Shown piece after piece: positions 1-7,477 of a stretch of DNA of 48,259 nucleotides. The number at the start of each line of letters is the position of its first letter. The stretch's first letter is position 1. The notes below the pieces were generated by a model. The model searched no databases, was not told where the DNA came from, and saw only the letters and a list, made by a program, of their open reading frames with translations. The translations under genes and the position numbers were made by a program. Origin of the DNA: an uncultured Paracoccaceae bacterium (GTDB taxonomy: Bacteria; Pseudomonadota; Alphaproteobacteria; Rhodobacterales; Rhodobacteraceae); NCBI GenBank assembly GCA_937146765.1, contig CAKZRP010000028.1:1-48259 (forward strand), read 5' to 3'.

Positions 1-104
1 AAGGTCTCGACGGCGGCGTTGTCGTAACAGTTCCCGGTCCCGCTCATCGATACTTTGAAGCCATGCTGGCGCAGCAGCTTCTGGTAGTCGTGGGAGCAGT
101 ATTG
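1..104 (-). pseudogene. IS3-family transposase OrfB fragment (C-terminal side of the break)
   Basis: Read on the minus strand, this stretch gives YCSHDYQKLLRQHGFK followed by the conserved SMSGTGNCYDNAAVET block of IS3-family OrfB integrase domains. It is the part of the catalytic domain after the second aspartate and runs off the left window edge. Its upstream half lies at 1568-1722, and the two halves rejoin in frame (..HTDRGSQ + YCSHD..) once the IS30 element between them and one TTG copy are removed. The gene is therefore interrupted here. Whether the C-terminal end beyond the window is intact cannot be seen. The family call is firm; the subgroup is not determined. Confidence 0.85.
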
Positions 105-131
105 GGCGGATTCAACCGGTCGTCGCAACAC
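105..131. repeat. Left terminal inverted repeat of the IS30 element
   Basis: These 27 bases are the exact reverse complement of 1538-1564. The next inner base pair (132 against 1537) does not match, which sets the inner limit. The outer limit is set by the TTG duplication. Confidence 0.92.
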
Positions 132-153
132 CCCGATATTGGAGGTGTTGTTG

Positions 154-1557
154 ATGTTAGGAAGACGGAAGTCGGAGCGTTCGACGCGACGCAAATTATC
201 CTCGCCAGGTCGACCGCCAGCCTGGCAGCGTGAGCATCTGTGCCGGTTCTGGCGGGAGATTGCGGCGGGTCTGTCCAGCGAAGAAGCCGCTGTTGCAGCG
301 GGAGTTTCCGCTCCGGTCGGAACTCGATGGTTTCGGAGTTCTGGCGGAATGCCTCCTACACATCTTGCGCCATCGGCTCCTGTGCCGAAGCACTGTAACC
401 TTTCGTTCGTGGAACGCGAGGAGATAGCCCTCAAATGCGCTCGGGGCACCGGCGTGCGGGCGATCGCGCGCAAGCTGGGCCGATCTCCCAGCACGATTTC
501 CCGAGAGATCAGGCGCAACTCGGCGACGCGCGGCGGAGAGTTCGACTATCGGGCCATTGCGGCTCAGTGGCATGCAGATCGTGCGGCCAGACGACCGAAG
601 GCCAGCAAGCTCGCGCTCAACCCAGCTTTGCTCGACTACGTTCAGGATCGGCTGTCGGGCCTCATTGTCACACCGGACGGCATCGCTTTCGATGGCCCCG
701 TTGTGGTATGGAAAGGACGGCGGGCTGTTCGCCGACAAAACCGGCGCTGGTCATCGGCCTGGAGCCCAGAACAAATCTCGCAGCGTCTGAAGGTAGACTT
801 CCCCGAGGATCTGACCATGCGCATCAGCCATGAAGCCATCTATCAAGCGCTTTACATTCAAGGACGTGGGGCACTGAGGCGAGAACTCTCTGCCTGTCTG
901 AGGTCCGGCCGCGCCCTCAGGTTGCCTCGCGAACGAGCCCGGAACCGCAGCAAGGCCTTCATTGCCGACGCGTTGATGATCAGCGAACGCCCGGCTGAGA
1001 TTGGCGACAGGGCTGTCCCGGGCCATTGGGAGGGCGACCTCATTCTTGGATTGGGCAGTTCGGCGATTGGGACGCTGGTCGAACGCACGACCCGCTTCAC
1101 CATGCTCCTGCACCTGCCGCGCATGGAGGGACACGGGACGGGTAAATCCGTCAAGAATGGGCCAGCCCTTGCCGGCCATGGTGCCGAGGCCGTCCGGAAT
1201 GCCATAGCAGGGACGATCTGTAACCTGCCCGCCCATCTGCGTCGCTCATTGACCTGGGATCAGGGAGCCGAGATGGCCCAGCACGCGCAGCTTCGGATCG
1301 ATACCGGTCTCGAGATCTACTTTTGCGACCCTCAGAGCCCATGGCAGCGCGGAAGCAACGAGAACACCAACGGTTTGCTTCGCCAATACTTCCCCAAGGG
1401 CACGGATCTCAGCCAGCATGGCGCTGATGAACTGAGCGCCGTCGCTCAAGCGCTGAACACTCGCCCCAGGAAAACACTGGGATGGCAAACACCGGCAGAG
1501 GTACTCGACCGGCTGCTCAAACAGGATATGATCAAAAGTGTTGCGACGACCGGTTGA
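154..1557 (+). CDS. IS30-family transposase
   Basis: The 467-residue DDE transposase cuts and joins the element's ends. An N-terminal region with a helix-turn-helix precedes the typical IS30 HTH (FVEREEIALKCARGTGVRAI, then GRSPSTISREI). The catalytic core carries the first aspartate in HWEGDLILG, the second in TWDQGAEMAQH and the glutamate in SPWQRGSNENTNGLLRQYF, with the family's PKGTDLS motif after it. The ATG at 154 is chosen because GGAGG at 141-145 lies 8 nt before it; an in-frame TTG at 139 is less likely. The reading frame ends inside the right-hand inverted repeat, as is common for compact IS elements. No frameshift or missing catalytic residue is seen. Confidence 0.93.
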   Translation: MLGRRKSERSTRRKLSSPGRPPAWQREHLCRFWREIAAGLSSEEAAVAAGVSAPVGTRWFRSSGGMPPTHLAPSAPVPKHCNLSFVEREEIALKCARGTGVRAIARKLGRSPSTISREIRRNSATRGGEFDYRAIAAQWHADRAARRPKASKLALNPALLDYVQDRLSGLIVTPDGIAFDGPVVVWKGRRAVRRQNRRWSSAWSPEQISQRLKVDFPEDLTMRISHEAIYQALYIQGRGALRRELSACLRSGRALRLPRERARNRSKAFIADALMISERPAEIGDRAVPGHWEGDLILGLGSSAIGTLVERTTRFTMLLHLPRMEGHGTGKSVKNGPALAGHGAEAVRNAIAGTICNLPAHLRRSLTWDQGAEMAQHAQLRIDTGLEIYFCDPQSPWQRGSNENTNGLLRQYFPKGTDLSQHGADELSAVAQALNTRPRKTLGWQTPAEVLDRLLKQDMIKSVATTG

Positions 1558-1564
1558 ATCCGCC
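1538..1564. repeat. Right terminal inverted repeat of the IS30 element
   Basis: This is a perfect reverse complement of 105-131. It contains the stop codon of the transposase gene and is followed directly by the second TTG copy. Confidence 0.92.
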
Positions 1565-1567
1565 TTG

Positions 1568-1722
1568 GCTGCCGCGGTCAGTGTGGTGAACGCAGCCCTT
1601 GGGCGGTTGCCGCAGCGCTATGGCCATTTTCAGCGCCCGAATGGCCAGGTCGCGTTTCATCCGGTTGCTGACCGCCCAGTCGATGACACGCCTGGAATGC
1701 AGGTCGAGGAGCGAGCCGTTGT
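1568..1722 (-). pseudogene. IS3-family transposase OrfB fragment (N-terminal side of the break)
   Basis: On the minus strand this reads NGSLLDLHSRRVIDWAVSNR, then MKRDLAIRALKMA.. and GCVHHTDRGSQ, the part of the IS3-family rve domain that carries the second catalytic aspartate (HTDRGSQ). It continues at 1-104 beyond the inserted IS30 element. Its upstream end stops abruptly near 1723, where the IS256-family fragment begins on the other strand, so the N-terminal part of orfB and orfA are missing. This is a dead fragment left by at least two later events. Confidence 0.85.
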
Positions 1723-1728
1723 CCTCCC

Positions 1729-1956
1729 GAGGTTCGCAAGCTGATCTACACCACGAATTCCATTGAGGCCTTAAACTCGAGGATACGCCGAGCCGTCAGA
1801 ACCCGCGGCCATTTCCCAAGCGACGACGCCGCGGCGAAATTGATCTATCTGGCGCTCAATGCTACATCGGCCGAGTGGAAGCGTTCGGTCCGCGAATGGC
1901 ACGCTGTCAGATCGCAGCTCGCCATCATGTTCGAAGACCGCTTCCCAATCGCCTGA
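1729..1956 (+). pseudogene. IS256-family (mutator-type) transposase C-terminal fragment
   Basis: The open frame reads EVRKLIYTTNSIEALNSRIR.. RTRGHFPSDDAAAKLIYLAL.. WKRSVREWHAVRSQLAIMFEDRFPIA and then stops at 1954-1956. The I-Y-T-T-N-I-E-x-L-N block, the RG-x-FP-x-D-x-AA segment and the closing AI-x-F-x-DR are typical of the last third of IS256-family transposases. No start codon or DDE core precedes it: upstream sequence is IS3 on the other strand. It is a 3' remnant. Confidence 0.85.
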
Positions 1957-1963
1957 CAAAACG

Positions 1964-1992
1964 CGTCAGACACAAAATTCAGCACAGTCTCG
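1964..1992. repeat. Probable right end of the IS256-family element
   Basis: Directly after the IS256 transposase stop lies a stretch whose reverse complement begins GAGACTGTGCTGAATTTTGT. This resembles the GGG(A/G)CTGTG..GAATTT-type ends of alphaproteobacterial IS256 members as I remember them. The partner end is missing, so it cannot be tested by symmetry within the window. Confidence 0.5.
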
Positions 1993-1998
1993 CCGCCC

Positions 1999-2760
1999 AT
2001 GACCACGCCCGTTCTTTTCGTCCTCACAGTCCTCCTCTGGGGCACGACCTGGATCGCCATTGCCGCTCAGGTCGGCGAGGTGCCGGTCATGGGATCGATC
2101 TTCCGCCGCTTCGCACTCGCAGGGTTGCTTATGCTGGCGGGCCTTGCGGCCTTGGGGCGACTAAGGCGGCCTGCCGTCTGGCGGTTCGTGGTGGTACAGG
2201 CGCTCTGCCTCTTCTGCCTAAACTTCGTGGGGCTCTATACCGCCACGTCGCTGGTCCCTTCGGGGCTCGTCTCGGTAGTCTTCTCGCCAGCTTCTATCTT
2301 CAACGCGGTGAACGCACGGGTGTTCTTCAGCGACCCGATAAGTCGACAGACGGTTCTGGCCGGGGGGTTCGGCGTCGCGGGGCTCGCCTGCCTCTTCTGT
2401 CCCGACATCGACATCGCGGCGGGGGCCTCCACACTGCGCGGTATCGGCTGGGCGGTTATCGGGACCCTGTTCTTTTCCTGGGCAACATGGCGCCCCGACG
2501 GAATGCGCGGCTCGGCGTGACGCCTTTGATCGCGAATGCCTGGGGGACGGGGATTGGAGCGCTTTGCTTCTTGGGCCTTCTCTCGCTCACCGGACAGCCT
2601 CTCATCCTGCCCCATGGCGGACCTACTGGACGGCGCTGGTCCATCTCGTGGTCGCGGGCTCGATCCTGGGCTTCGCCACGTATCTAATGCGGGTCGGCCG
2701 CATTGGATCGGCGAAAGCGGGCTATGCCACCGTCCTCTTTCCCATCGTCGCACTAAGCGC
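1999..2760 (+). pseudogene. Broken DMT/EamA-family transporter
   Basis: The reading starts MTTPVLFVLTVLLWGTTWIA, with the WGTTW motif and hydrophobic helices of the drug/metabolite transporter superfamily (EamA domains). It shifts frame near 2477-2480: GTLFFS continues as LGNMAPRRNARLGVTPLIAN in another frame, consistent with loss of one C. It shifts again near 2613-2617, where WRTYWTALVHLVVAGSILGF resumes in the third frame. Homology is lost after LFPIVALS, about 30-40 residues short of the usual 290-300, where an IS5-family remnant begins. Two frameshifts plus truncation mean no functional exporter. It starts 6 bp after the presumed IS256 end. Confidence 0.8.
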
Positions 2761-3098
2761 CTCGACCCGACTTCGGACGTGATCGCCCGACCATCGCTTC
2801 CAGATAGCCCGCCCAAGTCGCCGAGCCGCCCGGAGGATGTCATTGCGGACCAGTGCGGCGGCACAGTCCTCTTTCCGGAGGTGCCCGTTCTTGCGGATGG
2901 GTATGATGGCGGAGCCGCCACGCGCGAAGATCGCGGTGTGGCAGCGGCGGGTGTCGATGGCTCCATCGCCGGCTACGGTGTCGATCCTTTGATCCAGCCG
3001 GACTTGGGCTAGCAGGTCCGGGCTTGGTCATGCCGAGGCTCTTAACCCACCGGATTCCCGACGTGAATCCCTACCGCGGTGAGTTTTGCAACAACGCC
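2760..3098 (-). pseudogene. IS5-family transposase remnant with probable left end
   Basis: The minus strand from about 3017 down to 2760 reads LLAQVRLDQRIDTVAGDGAI, DTRRCHTAIFARGGSAIIPI, RKNGHLRKEDCAAALVRND and RRLGRAIWKRWSGDHVRSRV. These are the D-G-A-x-D, IPIRKNG and W-K-R-W-x-G-x-H-x-RS-x-VE landmarks of IS5-family transposases. Ahead of it, the sequence ending at 3098 reads GGCGTTGTTGCAAAACTC on the minus strand, like the ends of IS5-family elements. Only about 90 codons of the core remain between them, so most of the N-terminal half was deleted, and the 3' part is cut at the junction with the broken DMT gene. I see no recognisable feature between 3099 and 3251. Confidence 0.75.
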
Positions 3099-3251
3099 CA
3101 TGAGACCTAAACACTCATTGCTCGGTGTCGCAAAACGCAGACCATTTTGCCGGGTATCAGTACCATAGAGCGGCGATGCGCCGAACCGGTGCCCTATCTG
3201 CTGGAGGCCGCCAACTCGATCACCCTGCCGCGACGGACCTGATCGGGAGGA

Positions 3252-4061
3252 TCACAGGCTGGACATGATCGCGCGCGCGGCCTCCATCGCGACGGGCGCG
3301 GCCTGGCGGGTAAACTCGTCCTGCGACCATTCCGCCAGCGAGCCGGCCACGTGGATGGCTCCAATCGGGCGCCCCTCACGCGCGATGCCGACGCCGATGG
3401 CCACTTCGCCGCGCAGGAATTCATCGACGATCAGCGCATAGCCATTGGTGCGCGCCGCTTGCACCTGCGCCATGATCTCTTCGGGATCGGTGCGGGTGGC
3501 AGCGGTATATTCGATCAGCTCGGAGCGACCGAGGATCCCGCGCACCTCCGCCTCCGGCAGGAGCGACAGCGCCGCGCGCCCGCCGGCCGTGGCATAGGCC
3601 GGCACGCTATGGCCCACCAAAGTGGCGTAAAAGGTCTCACGTTTGCTCTGTATGCGAAAGGCATAGATCATCCGGGTGTCGTCAAACAGGCTGAGGTCGA
3701 TGCGTTCGCCCAGCGAGCGGCGCAGCTCCAGCAGCACCGGCGTCGCCTTCTGCACCAGCGGGTCGAGCCGCAGCACGTCCAGCGTGTGATCGAGCAGGCG
3801 GATGCCGGGCAGATAGCCGCGATCATCGAAACTGCGCCGGATGTAGCCCAGTTTCGCCAATGTATGCACGATACGCTGACTGGCGGAGCGATCGAGGCCC
3901 GCGAGTTTGGCAATCTCGCTCAGGCTCAGAGGTCCGCTGACCCCGTGGAAGGCGGCCAGAACCTGCATCGCCCGTGCCGCCGAGCGCACAAACAGGGCAT
4001 CACCCTCTTCTGCTTCGAATTTCAGCTCCTGACCGGGGGTCGCTCTGACAATGGATCGCAT
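3252..4061 (-). CDS. IclR-family transcriptional regulator
   Basis: The 269-residue one-component regulator has an N-terminal winged helix (about residues 27-88: SAARAMQVLAAFHG, LSLSEIAKLAGLDRSASQRI, LAKLGYI). A C-terminal IclR effector domain follows (DRGYLPGIRLLDHTLDVLR through ELRRSLGERIDLSLFDDTRM, the GHSVPAYATAGGRAALS loop, and GVAIGVGIAREGRPIGAIHV-type strands). A purine-rich AGGCGGA precedes the ATG. It is divergent from the M81 peptidase/ABC operon with only 127 bp between starts, so it is most likely that operon's regulator. The ligand is unknown; by analogy with the family it is probably the operon's substrate or a breakdown product. Confidence 0.92.
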   Translation of the reverse strand: MRSIVRATPGQELKFEAEEGDALFVRSAARAMQVLAAFHGVSGPLSLSEIAKLAGLDRSASQRIVHTLAKLGYIRRSFDDRGYLPGIRLLDHTLDVLRLDPLVQKATPVLLELRRSLGERIDLSLFDDTRMIYAFRIQSKRETFYATLVGHSVPAYATAGGRAALSLLPEAEVRGILGRSELIEYTAATRTDPEEIMAQVQAARTNGYALIVDEFLRGEVAIGVGIAREGRPIGAIHVAGSLAEWSQDEFTRQAAPVAMEAARAIMSSL

Positions 4062-4114
4062 GAGTCCGCCTGACTGTTGACGAATCCAGAATTGGATGCC
4101 TACGATTGAATAAC

Positions 4115-4128
4115 GATACTAGTGTATC
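4115..4128. promoter_or_regulatory. Candidate IclR operator in the divergent promoter
   Basis: GATAC-TAGT-GTATC is a perfect 5-bp inverted repeat in the most AT-rich part of the gap between the IclR gene and the M81 peptidase gene. A TTGAAT hexamer at 4106-4111 precedes it and TATCTAAT at 4131-4138 follows, so the dyad lies between possible -35 and -10 elements of the rightward promoter. The assignment to IclR rests on position only. Confidence 0.4.
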
Positions 4129-4188
4129 ACTATCTAATACAGTGAGCAAGCCTGCGAGCTGCGGATTTGCCCTGTCGGAGGATAAAAA

Positions 4189-5685
4189 ATGCGGGTCGCC
4201 ATGGCCGGGTTCCTTCATGAAACCAATACCTTCGCGCCCAATCCCGCGGATCTGCAGGCCTTTCATCAGGGCGGCGGCTATATCCCGCTGACCGAAGGGG
4301 AGGCGCTGCTGCAGGCGGGTGCCGGGGTGAACCTCGGCATCAGCGGCGCGTTGGCGGTGGCGGCAGACCGTGACTGGCAGGTGCAGCCGGTGCTCTGGGC
4401 CGGGGCGATCCCCTCGGCGCAGGTGACCGAGGATGCTTTCGAGACCATTGCCACCCGCATCGTCGAAGGCATCCGGGCGGCGGGGCCGCTCGACGGGGTC
4501 TTCCTCGATCTGCACGGGGCCATGGTCACCACCCATCTCGACGATGGCGAGGGGGAGCTGGCGGCGCGGGTGCGCGCGGTGGTGGGGCCAGAGGTGCCGA
4601 TCGCGGCGGCCTTGGACCTGCATGGCAATATTTCCCGCCAGCTGGTCGAGACGGTGGATGTGCTGACCGGGTTCCGGACCTACCCGCATGTGGACATGGC
4701 GGAGACCGGCACCCGCGCGGCGCGCCTGCTGGACGGCATCCTGCGCAGCGGGACGCGCCCCGCCAAGGCCTATCGCAGCCTGCCCTATCTGGTGCCGATC
4801 CCGTTTCAAGCCACCACGATGGAACCCGCCGCAACCCTCTACGCGCAGGTCGCGGCACTGGATGCGGCCGGTATTGCCGCCTCGCTTTTCATGGGGTTTC
4901 CGGCGGCCGATATTCCCGATTGCGGCCCCTGCGTCATTGCCTATGCGCCGAGTCAGGCCGAGGCGGACAGCGCCGTCGAGACCCTCGCCGCCGCTTATGC
5001 GGAAGCCGAGGGGGCCTTTGACAATCGCACCTATTCAGCCGCCGAGGGCGTGGCCGAGGCGCAGCGCCTGCTGGCCGCGGGCGTGAAGGGGCCGATCGTG
5101 CTGGCCGACACCCAGGACAATCCCGGCGCCGGCGGCGCGGCCACCACGACCGGCATGCTGCGGGCCCTGGTCGAGGCCGGTGCGCAGAAGGCTGCGCTGG
5201 GTCTGATCGTCGATCCCGCGTCGGTCGAGGCAGCCTTTGCTGCGGGTGAGGGCGCGCAGGTGACCTTGGCGCTCGGTGGGCATCCGGATTTTCCGCAGGA
5301 CGTGCCCTATCGCTGCGAGGCTGTGGTGGAACGGCTGGTGCGCGACAAGCTGCATGCGACCGGGCCTTACTACGGTGGCACATGGCTCGACCTCAGCCCA
5401 GCGGCCTGCCTGCGCATCGGCGGTGTCCGGGTGGTGGTGACCAGCCAGATCGCCCAACTCGCCGACCGCGAGATGTTCCGCTTTGTCGGCATCGTGCCAG
5501 AGGAGCAGTCGATCCTCGTGCTGAAAAGCTCCACCCATTTCCGGGCGGATTTCGATCCGATTGCCGGGGCCACGCTGGTGTGCCTGGCGCCGGGGCCGAT
5601 GGCCTTCAGCCCGGCGGATCTGCCTTTCACCCGGTTGCGGACAGGCCTGCGCCTGTTCCCCAAGGGCCCCGCCTTCGAGGCCTGA
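4189..5685 (+). CDS. M81-family metallopeptidase (MlrC / microcystinase C-like)
   Basis: The 498-residue protein matches the M81/DUF1485 family named after MlrC, a zinc peptidase of microcystin degradation. Visible family blocks are AGFLHETNTFAPNPADL at the N-terminus, FLDLHGAMVTTHLDDGEGEL (metal-ligand region), AALDLHGNIS, FRTYPHVDMAETG, VLADTQDNPGAGGAATTTG and VLKSSTHFRADFDPIAGATL. The start has a strong GGAGG 8 nt upstream (TCGGAGGATAAAAAATG). Most relatives are not microcystin enzymes and sit, as here, beside peptide importers and other amidohydrolases. The most probable role is cytoplasmic hydrolysis of an imported peptide- or amide-like compound; the true substrate is unknown. Confidence 0.9.
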   Translation: MRVAMAGFLHETNTFAPNPADLQAFHQGGGYIPLTEGEALLQAGAGVNLGISGALAVAADRDWQVQPVLWAGAIPSAQVTEDAFETIATRIVEGIRAAGPLDGVFLDLHGAMVTTHLDDGEGELAARVRAVVGPEVPIAAALDLHGNISRQLVETVDVLTGFRTYPHVDMAETGTRAARLLDGILRSGTRPAKAYRSLPYLVPIPFQATTMEPAATLYAQVAALDAAGIAASLFMGFPAADIPDCGPCVIAYAPSQAEADSAVETLAAAYAEAEGAFDNRTYSAAEGVAEAQRLLAAGVKGPIVLADTQDNPGAGGAATTTGMLRALVEAGAQKAALGLIVDPASVEAAFAAGEGAQVTLALGGHPDFPQDVPYRCEAVVERLVRDKLHATGPYYGGTWLDLSPAACLRIGGVRVVVTSQIAQLADREMFRFVGIVPEEQSILVLKSSTHFRADFDPIAGATLVCLAPGPMAFSPADLPFTRLRTGLRLFPKGPAFEA

Positions 5686-5710
5686 GACCTTTCGGCGCCC
5701 TGCGCCCTCG

Positions 5711-5733
5711 CCTCGGCGGTTCGCCCGCCGAGG
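5711..5733. other. Intercistronic hairpin ahead of the binding-protein gene
   Basis: CCTCGGCGG-TTCGC-CCGCCGAGG is a perfect 9-bp GC-rich stem with a 5-nt loop, between the M81 gene and the solute-binding-protein gene. The following sequence is A-rich, not T-rich, so it is a poor intrinsic terminator for the operon strand. It may stabilise or process the binding-protein message. Confidence 0.6.
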
Positions 5734-5795
5734 TCAAAACCAAGCAAAAACAAACAAATAAAATGTTCGTCCTTCCAACAACAGGGAATTCCAAG

Positions 5796-7400
5796 ATGCA
5801 AACACTTCGACCGCTTTCCGCCCTGCGTGGCAGTCTCGCGGCCACGCTGATGGCCGGAGCCACCATGTTGACGCCGCTGGCCGCGCAGGCCGAGGAGGAA
5901 AAAGTAATCACTGCTGTGATGCATTCCGGCCTTCGGGTGCTCGACCCGGTGATCACCACTGCGCATATCACCCGCAACCACGGCTACATGATCTATGACG
6001 TGCTGACCGCCGTGGACGAGAATTTCGAACCGCAACCGCAGATGGCGGAGTTCGAGGTTTCCGAAGACGGGCTGACCTATACCTTCACCCTGCGCGAGGG
6101 GCTGATGTTCCACGATGGCGCGCCGGTCACCGGCGCTGATGTGGTCGCCTCGCTCAGCCGTTGGGGCAAGCGCGACAGCGGCGGTCAGATGATCTTTGAT
6201 GTCACCGCCAGCCTTGAGGCGACGGATGACAAGACCGTGGTCTGGACCCTCTCCGAACCCTTCCCGCCGCTGATGAACGTGATCTCCAAGCAGTCGGCCG
6301 TGCCGCCTTTCATCATGCCTGCGCGGGTGGCGGCGACCTCTGCCGACGAGACCATCACCGAATACATCGGCTCAGGTCCCTTCGTGTTTGAAACCGAGGC
6401 CTACGAGCCCGGCGTCTCGGTCACCTATACCAAGTTCGACGACTATGTGCCGCGCGACGAGCCGGTGAGCTGGATGGCTGGCGGCAAGGTGGTCAATGTG
6501 GACAAGGTGGTCTGGACCACGATGCCGGACTCGCTGACCGCGATCAACGCGCTGTCGGCGGGCGAGATCGACTATCTCGAACAGGTGCAGGTGGATCTGT
6601 TGCCGATCCTGCAGAGCGCCCCGGATGTCACCGTCGAAACCCGCGACCCGCTGGGTTATGTGACCATCGGGCGGCCGAACTTCCTGCATCCGCCGTTTGA
6701 CAACCAGAAGATCCGCCAGGCCGCGCTGGAGGCTCTGAGCCAGGAGAATGTGCTGGCGACGATGATGGGCGATCCCGCCTATTACAAGGTTTGCGGTGCG
6801 GTCTTTGGCTGTGCCACCCCGCTGGGGGACGAGACCGGGGCGGAGCCGATCACCTCGGGCGCCAATCCCGACAAGGCCAAGGCGCTGCTGGAAGAGGCCG
6901 GCTATGACGGCACCCCGATCGTGCTGATGGCGCCGACCGATGTGGTCAGCCTGTCGAACCAGCCGGTGGTGGCGGCGCAGGCCCTGCGCGAGGCGGGGTT
7001 CAACGTCGACATGCAGCCGATGGATTGGCAGACCGTGGTCAACCGTCGCGCCCAGCAGCTACCGCCGGCAGAGGGAGGCTGGAACATCTTCTTCACCAAC
7101 TGGATGGTGCCCGAGATCTCCGATCCCTTGATCAACGTGATGGTCAACGGGCGCGGCAATGACGCTTGGTTCGGCTGGCCCACCGACGAGAAGATCGAGA
7201 CGTTGCGCTCGGACTTCGTTGCCGCCGCCTCGGAGGCGGAGCGCAAGGACATCGCGGTGCAGATCCAGTCGCATGTGATGGAGAATGTGAACTACATCCA
7301 CCTCGGCGAATACACCATGCCGCAGGCCCGTCAGAATGCGATCCAGAACATGATCCCCTCGCCGGTGCCGGTGTTCTGGAACGTGACCAAGGAAGACTGA
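5796..7400 (+). CDS. ABC transporter periplasmic binding protein, family 5 (dipeptide/oligopeptide type)
   Basis: The 534-residue secreted protein captures substrate for the DppBC-like permease downstream. It has a Sec signal (about residues 1-33: SLAATLMAGATMLTPLAAQA before EEEK) and the family-5 course: DPVITTAHITRNHGYMIYDV, a TFTLREGLMFHDGAPVTGAD block, PFVFETEAYEPG, FDNQKIRQAALEALSQENVL and a C-terminal lobe ending FWNVTKED. The frame is open far upstream inside the M81 gene, but the signal peptide fixes the start. ATG 5796 has AGGGA about 9 nt before it, and ATG 5763 is a possible alternative. This family binds peptides, opines, nickel and glycosides; which one cannot be read from sequence. 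Confidence 0.92.
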   Translation: MQTLRPLSALRGSLAATLMAGATMLTPLAAQAEEEKVITAVMHSGLRVLDPVITTAHITRNHGYMIYDVLTAVDENFEPQPQMAEFEVSEDGLTYTFTLREGLMFHDGAPVTGADVVASLSRWGKRDSGGQMIFDVTASLEATDDKTVVWTLSEPFPPLMNVISKQSAVPPFIMPARVAATSADETITEYIGSGPFVFETEAYEPGVSVTYTKFDDYVPRDEPVSWMAGGKVVNVDKVVWTTMPDSLTAINALSAGEIDYLEQVQVDLLPILQSAPDVTVETRDPLGYVTIGRPNFLHPPFDNQKIRQAALEALSQENVLATMMGDPAYYKVCGAVFGCATPLGDETGAEPITSGANPDKAKALLEEAGYDGTPIVLMAPTDVVSLSNQPVVAAQALREAGFNVDMQPMDWQTVVNRRAQQLPPAEGGWNIFFTNWMVPEISDPLINVMVNGRGNDAWFGWPTDEKIETLRSDFVAAASEAERKDIAVQIQSHVMENVNYIHLGEYTMPQARQNAIQNMIPSPVPVFWNVTKED

Positions 7401-7416
7401 GACCTCCCCTGACTAC

Positions 7417-7450
7417 CGGGGCGCGCGGATCTTCCCGCGCCCCGTCTTTT
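7417..7450 (+). terminator. Attenuating terminator after the binding-protein gene
   Basis: A 9-bp GC stem (CGGGGCGCG paired with CGCGCCCCG, with a short inner extension and bulge) is followed by TCTTTT. It lies between the binding-protein stop and the first permease. A partial terminator here would keep the binding protein in excess over the membrane parts, a common arrangement in ABC operons. Confidence 0.65.
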
Positions 7451-7477
7451 CCGATCTCATTCAAAAGGTAGCTGTCC

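Larger units (their letters stand above)
105..1564 (+). mobile_element. Complete IS30-family insertion sequence with TTG target duplication
   Basis: The element is 1460 bp long. Perfect 27-bp terminal inverted repeats lie at 105-131 and 1538-1564, each outer end starting GGCGGATTCAACCGG. It is flanked by a 3-bp direct repeat TTG at 102-104 and 1565-1567, the short duplication expected of IS30-family transposition. One transposase gene fills the inside. The insertion splits an IS3-family orfB between its GSQ and YCSHD residues, so it arrived later than that element. Perfect ends, target duplication and an unbroken transposase suggest a recent and probably still mobile copy. Confidence 0.93.

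Noticed and set aside
3175..3240. Short frame EPVPYLLEAANSITLPRRT before the IclR gene
   Set aside because: Too short to assign; no start codon or recognisable family. It may be the edge of another lost element.
5382..5795. Long N-terminal extension of the binding-protein frame into the M81 gene
   Set aside because: The signal peptide after 5796 fixes the start; the upstream part overlaps a well-supported gene in another frame and is rich in Pro/Gly/Arg.
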